Shown one piece after another: positions 47,045 to 57,400 of a stretch of DNA of 64,000 nt. Under the pieces are notes generated by a model. It made no database searches. It was given only the letters and a program-made list of their open reading frames with translations, and was not told the DNA's origin. Every line of letters begins with the position of its first letter. Position 1 is the stretch's first letter. The position numbers and the translations under genes are program-made. The stretch comes from Virgibacillus sp. MSJ-26 (lineage in GTDB: Bacteria; Bacillota; Bacilli; Bacillales; Amphibacillaceae): NCBI RefSeq assembly GCF_018918075.1, contig NZ_JAHLPW010000013.1, forward strand, positions 1 through 64,000, read 5' to 3'.

Positions 47045-48250
47045 CTACTCACCCTTCATATCTCTCATGATTAACTTTAATACGTTTTCAGCAACCTTTC
47101 TTTTTGAAGAAAGACCTATCTCATCTTGTTCCAAATGCTTGTTTAAATAGGTTGCTATGTTCGTATCTCCTTCAAAGCCTGCACCTTCTGTAGATACGTT
47201 ATTGACTACGATTGCATCTAAGTTTTTTTCTGTTAGTTTCTTCTCGCCATACTCTAATGGGGACGTTGTTTCGGCTGCAAACCCAACTAAAAATTGATGA
47301 GCTTTATTCTCTCCAAGTGAGGCTAGTATATCTTTTGTCCGTTCCATTTCTATTTCTACTTGACCGTTATCTTTCTTTTTCATTTTTTCATCATAAACTA
47401 TTTTCGGCCGATAATCAGCCACTGCCGCTGATTTTACGACTATATCATTATGTGGAAATTCTTTATGCATTGCTTGAAACATCTCCTCAGCTGAAATAAC
47501 GTCAATTCTTTTGATTCGTTTATTTGACGTTTGAAGATGAACAGGACCTGTCACTAATGTTACATCTGCTCCATAGTTTGCAGCGGCTTCAGCAAGCGCA
47601 AAGCCCATTTTTCCTGACGACCTATTGGTGAAATAACGCACTGGATCTAGAACTTCACGAGTAGGACCAGCCGATATTAATATTCTTTTCCCAGCTAAAA
47701 GGTTAGAGTTTTTTTGATGATTGTTAATCACTTCAATAATGCTCTCAGGTTCTTCCATTCTACCTTTTCCGATCCAACCGCATGCAAGATATCCGGCACC
47801 TGGCTCGATAAAATGGTAACCCCATTGTTCTAACTGCTTCATGTTATGTATCACAGCAGGATGCTTGTACATATTTACATTCATGGCAGGAGCGATATAA
47901 ACAGGAGCTGTTGTAGCTAGAAGAACAGTTGAAAGCATATCATCAGCTATACCATTAACTAGTCTGCCAAGAATATGGGCTGTCGCAGGTGCAATAATAA
48001 CAATATCAGCCCAATCAGCAACATCAATATGAGCTATTTTTTGCGGATCTTTTTCATCAAAAGTATCTGTATAAACAGGATTTCGTGATAAAGCTTGAAA
48101 AGTTAACGGTGACACGAACTTTGTTGCACTAGAGGTCATAACAACTTTCACATTAGCACCAGATTGAGTTAATTTACTAGTTAAAGCATAAGCCTTATAT
48201 GCTGCAATACCACCTGTTACACCCAGTAAAATATTTTTCTGTTTTAACAT
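47045..48250 (-). CDS. coaBC: Bifunctional CoaBC (phosphopantothenoylcysteine synthetase/decarboxylase)
   Basis: This enzyme makes 4'-phosphopantetheine in coenzyme A synthesis. The FMN-dependent CoaC half (1-190) shows LLGVTGGIAAYKAYAL, the catalytic His in AHIDVADWADIVIIAPATAH, PAMNVNMY and the Cys in YLACGWIGKGRM. The CoaB half follows (ILISAGPTREVLDPVRYFTN, KSAAVADYRP, FAAETT). AAAGGGG lies before ATG 48250. It is downstream of the repeat-filled gap that separates it from rpoZ. Confidence 0.97.
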   Translation of the reverse strand: MLKQKNILLGVTGGIAAYKAYALTSKLTQSGANVKVVMTSSATKFVSPLTFQALSRNPVYTDTFDEKDPQKIAHIDVADWADIVIIAPATAHILGRLVNGIADDMLSTVLLATTAPVYIAPAMNVNMYKHPAVIHNMKQLEQWGYHFIEPGAGYLACGWIGKGRMEEPESIIEVINNHQKNSNLLAGKRILISAGPTREVLDPVRYFTNRSSGKMGFALAEAAANYGADVTLVTGPVHLQTSNKRIKRIDVISAEEMFQAMHKEFPHNDIVVKSAAVADYRPKIVYDEKMKKKDNGQVEIEMERTKDILASLGENKAHQFLVGFAAETTSPLEYGEKKLTEKNLDAIVVNNVSTEGAGFEGDTNIATYLNKHLEQDEIGLSSKRKVAENVLKLIMRDMKGE

Positions 48251-48374
48251 TCTATAACCCCTTTGCCATTTTCATTTATTATATCTTATACACCAAATTA
48301 TACTATGTTTCACTACCTAAGAAAAAGTTCAGCACCCCCACTTGAGAAAATATTGAACATCAATAGGAATAGTA

Positions 48375-48530
48375 GATACAAACTGCGACATAGTTTCAAA
48401 CTCTCTTCCCGTCCTGTTAAAGTAAGCGGTAATCCAAACGCTGCGGAATATCCTTGTACAAAAAAACTATAACATTAAAACTTCTGTGGATAACTTTATA
48501 CTGAAATTGGCCACATCTAGCTAGGGGCCG
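48375..48530. repeat. Composite repeat: type B tail (reversed) plus type D element
   Basis: Bases 48375-48428 are the reverse complement of the tail of the type B copy at 37023-37072. Bases 48465-48502 (AACATTAAAACTTCTGTGGA, then TAACTTTATAC) match the type D repeat at 25900-25934. They include TGTGGATAA, a perfect DnaA box on the minus strand, and are followed by GGCCACATCTAGCT as in the copy at 26150. The gene-free stretch 48251-48847 is made almost wholly of such repeats. Confidence 0.7.
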
Positions 48531-48539
48531 CCCCGCGCT

Positions 48540-48768
48540 TTTGTTCTCCTGCGGGAAAAGCAAATGGTTTTCGATGGGGCAAACGATAGTGCAATCCCAC
48601 GAGTCCGAAGACCCTGCAAGAAGTGTTCTATGCTTCTGAGGAGGCTGAGGTGGGAAGAATGAACTTCAATTCTTCCTGGCACCACGGAAAGCATCCGCCC
48701 GGCGCGATCCCAGACGGTCGTGATTACGCTTGCTTTGGAGGCAGTCCATTAGATGCTGCACATTATAT
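48540..48768 (-). repeat. Dispersed repeat type A, copy 3
   Basis: On the minus strand it runs from near TGCAGCATCTAATGGACTGC through CGACCGTCTGGGATCGCGCC, CCAGGAAGAATTGAAGTTCA, GGGTCTTCGGACTCGTGGGA and ACCATTTGCTTTTCCCGC. It is the shortest copy and closest to copy 2. It directly follows the type D element. Confidence 0.75.
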
Positions 48769-48810
48769 GAATTACATGTTTCTAATCAACGTATAACTAT
48801 TATAAATTAG

Positions 48811-48837
48811 AAAAAATCCCCGCTTTTGGCGTGGGAT
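48811..48837 (-). terminator. Terminator of rpoZ
   Basis: ATCCCCGC (48816-48823) pairs with GCGTGGGAT (48829-48837) around a small loop. On the minus strand it is followed by TTTTTCT. It lies 10 bases after the rpoZ stop and separates it from coaBC. Confidence 0.85.
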
Positions 48838-48847
48838 CTCATTTTTT

Positions 48848-49042
48848 CTATTCTTCTTGAAGTGTCAGTTTTCCTTGTTGAATCTCTTCTAGCGCTAAGC
48901 TTACAAAAGTCTTTCCTTTTTGATGGTCTGATGTGCCGCTTTGATGTTCACGAAGCTGACGTGCACGCTTAGCTGATAAAGTGACTAATGAGTATTTGGA
49001 TCTAATTTTCTCTTGCAACGAATCAATTGATGGTTCTAACAA
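48848..49042 (-). CDS. rpoZ: RNA polymerase omega subunit
   Basis: Omega stabilises RNA polymerase. The 64 residues begin MLEPSIDSLQEKIRSKYSLV and contain the family motif TLSAKRARQL and the end LALEEIQQGKL. The TTG start at 49042 follows a GGAGG that lies within the last gmk codons, about 10 bases upstream. It is cotranscribed with gmk, which ends 3 bases before it. Confidence 0.96.
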   Translation of the reverse strand: MLEPSIDSLQEKIRSKYSLVTLSAKRARQLREHQSGTSDHQKGKTFVSLALEEIQQGKLTLQEE

Positions 49043-49044
49043 AG

Positions 49045-49707
<663 letters not shown>

Positions 49708-49968
49708 TTATTCATCTCCGTATTCATCATGAGTCAACACTCTTTGTCCGACAGTCTCTGGTTGGACAGCGGAGAGCACAACATGATCACTGTCTGTTAT
49801 GATAACTGCCCGTGTTCTTCTTCCGTAGGTTGCGTCAACTAGTTTATTACTATCTCTAGCTACTGTAATAATCCTTTTAATTGGCGCCGATTCTGGTGCA
49901 ACTATTGAAATCACTCTATTTGCTGAAACAACGTTACCAAAGCCTATATTAATTAATTGTAACCCCAT
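49708..49968 (-). CDS. remA: Extracellular matrix regulator RemA
   Basis: RemA is a DNA-binding protein that activates biofilm-matrix operons and osmoprotection genes in B. subtilis. The 86 residues begin [19 protein letters not shown] and continue with [20 protein letters not shown] and [18 protein letters not shown], nearly invariant in the family. An open upstream extension to 50112 overlaps yicC and is not real: GGGGGA lies 5 bases before ATG 49968. Confidence 0.96.
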   Translation of the reverse strand: MGLQLINIGFGNVVSANRVISIVAPESAPIKRIITVARDSNKLVDATYGRRTRAVIITDSDHVVLSAVQPETVGQRVLTHDEYGDE

Positions 49969-50014
49969 TATGGTCCCCCTAGTTATGTAAAATATATTTT
50001 TTAATCTGTTACGA

Positions 50015-50896
50015 TTATTCGATATTCTGTATTTGTTCTTTGACTTTTTCAATTTCACTTTTAATTTCAATCGCACGCCGACTAATCTCATTATCTGTGG
50101 ATTTTGAACCAATTGTATTAATTTCTCTGTGCATTTCCTGAATAATAAAATCTAATTTTCTCCCAACAGGTTTATCTGAGTCTATCGTTTCATTAAAATG
50201 TGATATATGACTCTCAAGTCGTGTCAATTCTTCACTTATATCTCCTTTTTCAGCTAAAAGAGAAATCTCTTGATGAAGTTGTTGATCATCGAGTTTAATT
50301 GCATAAGACGTATATTCTTTTATTCGATCATAAATTCTCGCTTGGTAATCCTTAATTACTTGTGGTCGACTCTCTTTAATTAATAATAACATATTATGTA
50401 CAGAATTTACCCTGTTTTTAATGTCTTTTTTTAAATATTCACCTTCTATACTCCGACTATCCTGAACTTGTTGACAAACACGTTCTGTCGTTTCAAGAAT
50501 ATAATCAAACAATTCGGAAGGTTGGTTCTCAACTTCTTGAATTTTAAACAACTCTGGTATAGACGATAGCGATGAAACTGATAAATCACCTGTAAGTCCG
50601 TAACGCTCCTTTGCTAGTTTGTATTGATTTACGTATTGATCCATCAAGTTCCAATCAGTCATTAATGTTTTCTTAATAAAATAATCGTTATCTATAATAA
50701 CATAAACCTCTATTCTACCTCTATAAAAGTAATTCTTAATAATCTTTTTTATCTTTTCTTCAAGGAAGCTCCAAGGATGAGGGAGATTGACTTTAATATC
50801 AAGAAAGCGATGATTTACACTTTTCATCTCAATTGTTATGTGTGCCTCTTCGATATCTCTCGCCTCAACACCGTAGCCTGTCATGCTCTCTGCCAT
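50015..50896 (-). CDS. yloC: YicC/YloC family endoribonuclease
   Basis: The 293-residue protein has the N-terminal YicC signature [27 protein letters not shown] and [11 protein letters not shown], and the C-terminal DUF1732 segment ([57 protein letters not shown]). E. coli YicC is an endoribonuclease acting with RNA decay factors; a similar role here is inferred. ATG 50896 is preferred to GTG 50905 because the only purine-rich site lies too close to the GTG. Confidence 0.94.
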   Translation of the reverse strand: MAESMTGYGVEARDIEEAHITIEMKSVNHRFLDIKVNLPHPWSFLEEKIKKIIKNYFYRGRIEVYVIIDNDYFIKKTLMTDWNLMDQYVNQYKLAKERYGLTGDLSVSSLSSIPELFKIQEVENQPSELFDYILETTERVCQQVQDSRSIEGEYLKKDIKNRVNSVHNMLLLIKESRPQVIKDYQARIYDRIKEYTSYAIKLDDQQLHQEISLLAEKGDISEELTRLESHISHFNETIDSDKPVGRKLDFIIQEMHREINTIGSKSTDNEISRRAIEIKSEIEKVKEQIQNIE

Positions 50897-50953
50897 ATGT
50901 ACCACATCCCATAATTAAATATACTTTATTATAACAGTGAATAATGAAAGTGC

Positions 50954-50986
50954 AAAAAACCTTCGCAAGTATCTCATAAACGAAGG
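50954..50986 (-). terminator. Terminator of the Ca2+ ATPase gene
   Basis: CCTTCG (50960-50965) and CGAAGG (50981-50986) form a stem with a long loop. On the minus strand it is followed by TTTTTT. It lies 13 bases after the ATPase stop. Confidence 0.8.
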
Positions 50987-50998
50987 CTTTTTGTTAAA

Positions 50999-53674
50999 TT
51001 ACTTTTGTTTCTTAAAACCGAATAGGACAGTTGGAAGCGCACCCAATCCGACAATTAACATCCAATCACGTATTCCAAGTGCAGTGGTATGAAAAATCGG
51101 CTGTAATGGTTCCCAGTATATTACAACGAGTAAAAGCAAAAGTGATGAAATGACAGCAAAGACTAAATAAATATTTTCAAATGGATTCCTATCAAAAATA
51201 GAATGGGCATTGCGGCAATCAAACACATGAATTAACTGGGCTAAAACTAACGTTGTAAAAGCGATTGTTCGAGCGTATGTTAAATCATTAGGATTACTTT
51301 GATAAGCTATGATAAATGCAATCAATGTGAAAATTCCTATCAAAAACCCGCGACTAATTATTTTATACCCCAGTCCCCTAGAAAATATCCCTTCTTGTGG
51401 AGCTCTAGGTTTTCGTTTCATGACATCTTCTTCACTTTTATCCAGTCCTAATGCCATAGCTGGAAGGCCATCGGTTACTAAATTCACCCAAAGTATTTGT
51501 ACCGGAACTAAAGGTAGAGGCATCCCTAATAGCATAGCGAAAAGCATAACAAGTATTTCCCCAACATTTGAAGCAAGCAAATATCTTATAAATTTCCTTA
51601 TATTTTCATAAATGTTCCGTCCTTCATTAATAGCAGATTTAATGGTTGCAAAGTTGTCATCCATCAGTACGAGACTAGAAGCTTCCTTAGTAACGTCAGT
51701 TCCACCTAGCCCCATACTAATACCAATATCACTTGCTTTAATTGCTGGTGCATCGTTCACACCATCACCTGTCATAGCGACAATATGGCCTTTGTCTTGT
51801 AAAGCTTGGACTATTTTTAATTTGTGTTCAGGCGTCACCCTAGCAAAAACATAAACATCTTCAATAATATTTTCCAATTCCTCAAGCGACATTTGGTTCA
51901 TTTGACGGCCTTCTAAAACTAATCCACCTGGAGGTAGCATCTCTAAATCTTTCGCTATCGCCTCAGCAGTCTTAACATGATCTCCAGTAATCATCACGGT
52001 TTTGATTCCAGCTTGCTTACATTCTTTAATTGCTGCTTTAACTTCTTTTCTAGGAGGATCGATCATTCCATACAAACCAATGAAGGTTAAATTTTTCTCT
52101 AAAAACTCAGCATTTAGAGATGTGTCTTTTTTTAATGGTTTAACGCTTATGGCAATCGTTCTTAAAGCTTTATTAGCCATTCGGTCAATCGCCCCATTAA
52201 CATTTTGCTCATCCTGAGGTTTTAAAACAGACGTACCTCTTTGATTGATAATATGAGAACATCTAGGAAGAACGACATCTGGAGCACCTTTTGTTACTAA
52301 ATAACGCATTTGATGTTCGTCTTCAATAACAACACTCATCATCTTACGTGTAGAGTCAAAGGGAATTTCTTTCACAATCTGGTAGTTTTCCCCCATCATT
52401 GCGGATAACCCCATTTTTCTAGCAGTAACAATTAGAGAGCCATCGGTTGGATCTCCTTCTACATAGTATTTTCCCTTTTTCACATATAATGAGGCATTGT
52501 TACAGAGCATTCCATACAATAGCATAGATTTAAGATTTGGGTGTGATTGATCTATCTTCTTATTATTTAATAAAAAATTTCCGCGGATATCATAACCGTC
52601 ACCTGTTACGTTTATATAATTTCCATTAAGGTAAATTTCCTTCACTGTCATTTGGTTCTCAGTCATTGTTCCTGTTTTATCTGAACAAATAACAGAGGCA
52701 CAACCTAACGTTTCAACAGCTGACAATTCTCTTACAATAGCATTCTTTCTTATCATACGCTGCACACCTAAAGCTAATCCAATTGTGACGATGGCTGGTA
52801 ATCCTTCAGGGATAGCAGCCACAGCGAGCGATACACCTGCGAGAAACATATTATAAACCGCATGTCCTTGATAAATACCTATTGCAACTACAAGAACTGT
52901 TAAAAAGATGGCGACGGCAATTAATATCTTGCCAAGTTCAGCTAGTTTCCGTTCTAAAGGCGTAATAACTTTTTCCGTGCTTGCCATTAGAGATGCTATT
53001 TGCCCCATGGCTGTATTCATTCCTGTTCCAACTACTATTCCTATTCCAGAGCCTCTGGTCACAAGCGTCCCTTTGAAACCCATATTCACCTGGTCTTGTG
53101 AGTCTAAATGATCCTGGTGTATCGCAGATGCGTGTTTGACAACAGGAAGTGATTCACCTGTTAAGGCTGATTCTTCAGTTTCTAATCCAGAAGATTTGAC
53201 TATCCTAATATCAGCCGGAACTCGGTCACCGCTCTGTATTTTTACAATATCGCCGACGACTAATTTTCCAGAGTACACCTTTTCCCATTTACGTTCACGA
53301 AACACTTTTGCAAGAGGTGCAGATAGTTCCCTTAATTTATCCAAGGAGTTTTCTGCTTTTTGTTCTTGAAAATATCCCAAAAATCCATTTAATAACACAA
53401 TCGTCATGATAGCAATAGCGTCAATATATTCTCCTAACAAACCAGCAATTAATGTTGCTGCTAGGAGAACGAGTACCATAAAATCTTGAAATTGTTTGAT
53501 AAATATAAGCCATCTAGAAGACTTTTTATGTTCCTCTAGAGTATTCTCCCCAAACTTTTCCCTTCGTTCAGTCACTTGTTTTGAAGAAAGTCCTCTTTTT
53601 GTGCTAACATGAAGCTTCTGTTCAATTCGTTCCACATCTAACTGATACCATTTCTCCAAATCGCATTCCCCCAT
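50999..53674 (-). CDS. yloB: P-type calcium-transporting ATPase (YloB-like)
   Basis: This P2A-type ATPase exports Ca2+ and in B. subtilis is linked to spores and germination. The 891 residues have about ten membrane helices, the actuator loop (TGESLPV), the phosphorylation site [12 protein letters not shown], the ion-binding [12 protein letters not shown] and the hinge [22 protein letters not shown] 53674 has AGGA 6 bases upstream. TTG 53659 with GGGGGA at 7 bases is an equally good start and aligns better with YloB. An ATG further up (53710) has no site. Confidence 0.94.
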   Translation of the reverse strand: MGECDLEKWYQLDVERIEQKLHVSTKRGLSSKQVTERREKFGENTLEEHKKSSRWLIFIKQFQDFMVLVLLAATLIAGLLGEYIDAIAIMTIVLLNGFLGYFQEQKAENSLDKLRELSAPLAKVFRERKWEKVYSGKLVVGDIVKIQSGDRVPADIRIVKSSGLETEESALTGESLPVVKHASAIHQDHLDSQDQVNMGFKGTLVTRGSGIGIVVGTGMNTAMGQIASLMASTEKVITPLERKLAELGKILIAVAIFLTVLVVAIGIYQGHAVYNMFLAGVSLAVAAIPEGLPAIVTIGLALGVQRMIRKNAIVRELSAVETLGCASVICSDKTGTMTENQMTVKEIYLNGNYINVTGDGYDIRGNFLLNNKKIDQSHPNLKSMLLYGMLCNNASLYVKKGKYYVEGDPTDGSLIVTARKMGLSAMMGENYQIVKEIPFDSTRKMMSVVIEDEHQMRYLVTKGAPDVVLPRCSHIINQRGTSVLKPQDEQNVNGAIDRMANKALRTIAISVKPLKKDTSLNAEFLEKNLTFIGLYGMIDPPRKEVKAAIKECKQAGIKTVMITGDHVKTAEAIAKDLEMLPPGGLVLEGRQMNQMSLEELENIIEDVYVFARVTPEHKLKIVQALQDKGHIVAMTGDGVNDAPAIKASDIGISMGLGGTDVTKEASSLVLMDDNFATIKSAINEGRNIYENIRKFIRYLLASNVGEILVMLFAMLLGMPLPLVPVQILWVNLVTDGLPAMALGLDKSEEDVMKRKPRAPQEGIFSRGLGYKIISRGFLIGIFTLIAFIIAYQSNPNDLTYARTIAFTTLVLAQLIHVFDCRNAHSIFDRNPFENIYLVFAVISSLLLLLVVIYWEPLQPIFHTTALGIRDWMLIVGLGALPTVLFGFKKQK

Positions 53675-53766
53675 GTATTTTCCTACGTAATATATTGATT
53701 CATTGGACAAATGTACTGCTTTTTAATTTCTTATATTCGATATCTATGCAGCCTTGTCCTAAATAA

Positions 53767-53775
53767 TGCTATAAT
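53767..53775 (+). promoter_or_regulatory. Extended -10 promoter of rqcH
   Basis: TGCTATAAT is a perfect TGN extended -10 with TATAAT at 53770-53775, 22 bases before the rqcH ATG. The -35 region is poor, as is usual for extended -10 promoters. Confidence 0.6.
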
Positions 53776-53796
53776 TACGAGACGAGGTGATGTTGT

Positions 53797-55500
53797 ATGC
53801 CATTCGATGGGATAGTAACTAAGGCAATTACAGAAGAATTACAAGAACAACTTATTAAGGGTAAATTAAATAAAATACACCAACCTACAAATACTGAATT
53901 GGTGTTAACTATTCGCAATAACCGAGAAAACCATGTTTTACTGTTATCCATTCATCCAATGTATGCACGTATACATTTAACAGAAGATACTTATCAAAAC
54001 CCTAAAGAACCACCCATGTTCTGCATGGTACTACGTAAGCACTTATCTGGTGCCATCCTTGAAAGCATTGAACAAATAAGTATGGAAAGAATTATTTTAT
54101 TTAAATTTAGAGCTAGAAATGAAATTGGTGATATTTCTTATAAGACACTAGTTGTAGAAATTATGGGACGCCATAGTCACACCATGTTAATTGATCCCGA
54201 GACAAATAATATTATTGACACCATGAAACATATTCCAATGTCACAAAACCGCTACCGAACCATCATGCCAGGTTCTAAATATAAATTACCGCCACAGCAA
54301 GATAAATTAAATCCTCTTGAGATAGATGATGAATCATTTATTAAAAGACTTGATTTTAATGGGGGAAAAATGGAGCGTCAAATAGTCGGACAGCTCACAG
54401 GTGTCTCACCATTTATAGCTAAAGAATTAGTATTCCAAGCAGGGCTTGGCTCTTCGGACAATTTTCGAAACGTATTTCAAACATTTCAAGAAAAGATAAC
54501 GAAACAAAAATATGAACCAGCCATTTATCAGACTCCGAAAGAAGATTTTCACGTATTGCCTATAACGGCCTTTAATCAATGTAAAACTGATTTTTCATCA
54601 ATAAGTAACATGCTCGATTCATTTTATTCGGGAAAAGCAGAACGTGATCGTGTTAATCAACAAGCAAGAGACCTGTCAAGATTTATTAAAAATGAACTTG
54701 ATAAAAATGAACGTAAAATGAAAAAACATAACCAAACACTGCAGAAAGCCAAGAATGCTACTAAATACCAAAAATACGGTGAGTTATTAACAGCTCATAT
54801 GCATCTCGCTTCTAAAGGTGATAAAACTATTACAGTCGTTGATTATTACGATCCCGAACAAAAGGAATTAACCATTCCCCTTGATCCGAATAAAACGCCC
54901 AATGAAAACGCTCAGAACTTTTTTAAACGTTACCGGAAATTAAGCACATCAAAAAAAGTAATAGAAAAAGAGATGATTAAAACAAAAGCAGAGATAGCTT
55001 ATTTTGAGCAACTATTACAACAAATTGATAGTGCCAGGGTGGAAGACGTCGAGGAAATCCGTGATGAATTGCGTGATGAAGGTTACTTAAAAAGACGTCG
55101 TAAACAAAATAAAAAGAAGACTATTAAACCTAAACCAGAGATGTACCAATCAGCTGGTGGAGAAATTATTTTGGTTGGGAAAAATAATCGTCAAAATGAA
55201 TATCTTACAATGAAAATAGCTCATCGTGACGACATCTGGCTTCATACAAAAGACATACCTGGCTCACATGTGGTCATTCGATCTAAGAACCCAAGTGAGA
55301 AAACATTAATCGATGCGGCGAAACTGGCAGCTTATTTTAGCAAGGCGAAAGATTCTTCATCAGTACCAGTGGATTACACAAATATCCGACATGTACGAAA
55401 ACCGAATGGGGCGAAACCTGGCTTTGTCACTTATGATAATCAAAAAACATTATTTGTCACTCCTAGTGAATCTATAGTTAAACAATTAAAAACAAAATAA
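53797..55500 (+). CDS. rqcH: Ribosome quality control factor RqcH (NFACT/Rqc2 family, formerly FbpA)
   Basis: RqcH binds obstructed 50S subunits and directs C-terminal Ala tails onto stalled chains. The 567 residues comprise the N-terminal NFACT-N domain (MPFDGIVTKAITEELQEQ, MYARIHLTEDTYQNP, MFCMVLRKHLSG) and helix-hairpin-helix region. A long coiled coil follows (about 275-445), then the C-terminal NFACT-R domain (GKNNRQNEYLTMKIAHRDDI, LHTKDIPGSHVVIR). GAGGTGA precedes ATG 53797. It is on the plus strand, divergent from the Ca2+ ATPase, as in B. subtilis. Confidence 0.96.
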   Translation: MPFDGIVTKAITEELQEQLIKGKLNKIHQPTNTELVLTIRNNRENHVLLLSIHPMYARIHLTEDTYQNPKEPPMFCMVLRKHLSGAILESIEQISMERIILFKFRARNEIGDISYKTLVVEIMGRHSHTMLIDPETNNIIDTMKHIPMSQNRYRTIMPGSKYKLPPQQDKLNPLEIDDESFIKRLDFNGGKMERQIVGQLTGVSPFIAKELVFQAGLGSSDNFRNVFQTFQEKITKQKYEPAIYQTPKEDFHVLPITAFNQCKTDFSSISNMLDSFYSGKAERDRVNQQARDLSRFIKNELDKNERKMKKHNQTLQKAKNATKYQKYGELLTAHMHLASKGDKTITVVDYYDPEQKELTIPLDPNKTPNENAQNFFKRYRKLSTSKKVIEKEMIKTKAEIAYFEQLLQQIDSARVEDVEEIRDELRDEGYLKRRRKQNKKKTIKPKPEMYQSAGGEIILVGKNNRQNEYLTMKIAHRDDIWLHTKDIPGSHVVIRSKNPSEKTLIDAAKLAAYFSKAKDSSSVPVDYTNIRHVRKPNGAKPGFVTYDNQKTLFVTPSESIVKQLKTK

Positions 55501-55514
55501 AAAACTAATAAATA

Positions 55515-55566
55515 ATCCGAACAAATTTGGAACCTCCATTTGGACGACTCAAAGTATTGTTCGGAT
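55515..55566 (+). terminator. Terminator of rqcH
   Basis: ATCCGAACAA (55515-55524) pairs with TTGTTCGGAT (55557-55566), with a 32-base loop that may fold further, followed by TTTATGCTTTG. It lies between convergent rqcH and ohr and may act weakly on both. Confidence 0.75.
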
Positions 55567-55612
55567 TTTATGCTTTGTTCATGATTCAATTACGACAATC
55601 AAGCTCTTGTCT

Positions 55613-56038
55613 TTAAGTGTCTATCGCTTCCGGATGAAGTTCAACTTCTATATTTCCACGCGTAGCTTTAGAATAAGGACATACTTGATGAGCACTTTCA
55701 GCCAATTCCTCAGCTTCTTCGGGGCTAACACCTTGAACTTTAATATACATATCAACAGCCAATTTATTACCGCCATCATCATTATCTTTACAAAAATTCA
55801 CTTTAGCAGTCGTTTCTGATTCAATCTGCTTACCTTTTTTTGATGCCATCAGATTAAAAGCTGCATCAAAGCAAGCTGAGTAGGCAGCAGCAAATAGCTG
55901 TTCAGGATTTGAACCCTTATCTTTCTTATTTGTAGCGGGATTAACTAAATTGAGGTCAATTAATCCATCTTTTGATTTGACATGTCCTTCGCGTCCATTT
56001 TTTGCTGTAGCAGTCGATGTGAAAATGACGTCGCTCAT
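55613..56038 (-). CDS. ohr: Organic hydroperoxide reductase Ohr (OsmC family)
   Basis: Ohr detoxifies organic peroxides with two catalytic Cys. The 141 residues contain Cys56 in YSACFDAAFN and Cys120 in HQVCPYSKATRGN. The family marks GSNPEQLFAAAYSAC and the N-terminal FTSTATAKNGREGHVKSKDG are also present. GAGGAGG precedes ATG 56038. There is no ohrR (MarR) next to it; a LysR regulator lies upstream on the same strand instead. Confidence 0.95.
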   Translation of the reverse strand: MSDVIFTSTATAKNGREGHVKSKDGLIDLNLVNPATNKKDKGSNPEQLFAAAYSACFDAAFNLMASKKGKQIESETTAKVNFCKDNDDGGNKLAVDMYIKVQGVSPEEAEELAESAHQVCPYSKATRGNIEVELHPEAIDT

Positions 56039-56117
56039 ACATAACCCTCCTCAAAAAACTATTCCTTAAAAGAGAACCCTTTAAACATATTTTTAATTTC
56101 AATTCATAATTTTATGT

Positions 56118-56984
56118 TTAGGGTAAAAATGATTCTGACGTTAACATGTTCACAAATTCATGGACCTGAGGTAATTTCAAAATCCCTTTTTGATAGCACA
56201 CCCATGTATCACGGGTCAACGGCTTCCCATTTAATTTAAGCGGTCTATAAGCATATTCTCTTTTCATGGAATCTGAAACACTTTCTGGTAAGACAGCCAT
56301 GCCAATTCCTTGCATCATAAACTGTTTACACGTTTCTATTTGATCCACCCTAATTGTTTTTAATGGTTTAATTTCATCATTATGATGATATAACCAATCA
56401 TCAACTAGCGCATGCATGCTATCATCACTTTTAAACGAAATGAGTGGGCGTTTTTTCAATTCACCACTACTACTAAAACGTTCTGTGTCAAATATATATA
56501 AAGGATCGGAAAATAATTTAACACAAGTATTTTCCTTTAGTTTATCGCCTCGAATAATACTTACATGGTAATCCAAGTAATTTCTTTTTATATCTTCACT
56601 AATACCCGTCACCAAATCAATTGTTACCTTAGGAAATCGAGCTGTATATTTACCGAGTATTGATGGAAGAAATCTTTGACTAATCAACGAGGAACAAGCG
56701 ATCGATAACGTCCCCCGTACTTGTTGGCTTGTCTCAGAAAGCATATTCTTAAAGGCTTCTTCCTGGTCCACCATCTTTCTAGCGTGGTTCAGTATCTTTT
56801 CCCCACTAGGTGTTAAGACAAGTCGTTTTGGGGTCCTTATAAATATTTCTTCGTTATAATAAGCTTCAATATATTTAAGACGTTGTGTCACGGCTGGCTG
56901 TGATATTAAAATTGCTTTAGCTGTTCCTCTGATTGTTCCAATATCATATAATTTTAATAAAAGTTCATAATCCGCTATCTTCAT
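56118..56984 (-). CDS. LysR-type transcriptional regulator
   Basis: The N-terminal winged helix-turn-helix (ELLLKLYDIGTIRGTAKAIL, SQPAVTQRLKYIE) is followed by a LysR substrate-binding domain (RGTLSIACSSLISQRFLPSI, GIGMAVLPESV). I choose ATG 56984 (288 residues, MKIADYELLLKLYD) because family members begin at this helix; ATG 57029 has no ribosome site. The ligand is unknown. It sits 79 bases upstream of ohr on the same strand, so it may regulate ohr, though LysR genes often control a divergent neighbour. Confidence 0.88.
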   Translation of the reverse strand: MKIADYELLLKLYDIGTIRGTAKAILISQPAVTQRLKYIEAYYNEEIFIRTPKRLVLTPSGEKILNHARKMVDQEEAFKNMLSETSQQVRGTLSIACSSLISQRFLPSILGKYTARFPKVTIDLVTGISEDIKRNYLDYHVSIIRGDKLKENTCVKLFSDPLYIFDTERFSSSGELKKRPLISFKSDDSMHALVDDWLYHHNDEIKPLKTIRVDQIETCKQFMMQGIGMAVLPESVSDSMKREYAYRPLKLNGKPLTRDTWVCYQKGILKLPQVHEFVNMLTSESFLP

Positions 56985-57079
56985 AAAATTATTATCGCCC
57001 CTGTCTAAACTAAAACATAATACACTCATTATATACTAGGCGTTTTTATATTACATGACTCAACTTTTACATCAATAAA

Positions 57080-57107
57080 ATAAGCTTAAAAATCGGATTA
57101 AGCTTAT
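57080..57107 (-). terminator. Weak hairpin downstream of the pyr operon
   Basis: ATAAGCTTAA (57080-57089) and TTAAGCTTAT (57098-57107) form a perfect 10-bp stem. On the minus strand it is followed by TTTTATTG. It lies between the pyr operon and the LysR gene. Confidence 0.45.
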
Positions 57108-57221
57108 AGTTCGTCTATTCATCTTCTTGACAATTTATTTAAATGAAGCCGTTTCTAAAATATTGAACTATGGTTACCCGTTAACCCATTATAAATTAGC
57201 TGCTTATACACAAAATATATT

Positions 57222-57249
57222 ACTGCGCAGTTTATATCAAATGCGCAGT
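57222..57249. promoter_or_regulatory. Perfect 8-bp dyad of unknown role
   Basis: ACTGCGCA (57222-57229) and TGCGCAGT (57242-57249) flank a 12-base AT-rich spacer. The dyad lies about 240 bases upstream of the LysR start in otherwise featureless AT-rich DNA (56985-57400) and could be a regulator site. Confidence 0.35.
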
Positions 57250-57400
57250 AAGAAAAGTTCTGTATACTTGATAATCCAGTTTTCTTAGTGTAAGTTTGTC
57301 AAAAAAATCAAGGTGCAATGTATCTTACCTTACCGCATGAACTCGAAGGTAATTTGTTAATTTTGATTCTGCGAAAGTTGAATGAATTACATGAATTTTA

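Noticed and set aside
47212..47499. 95-codon plus-strand frame opposite coaBC
   Set aside because: It is an antisense shadow of a conserved enzyme gene.
49969..50112. N-terminal extension of RemA by 48 codons
   Set aside because: It overlaps yicC, is basic and low-complexity, and RemA proteins begin at [12 protein letters not shown] behind a clear ribosome site.
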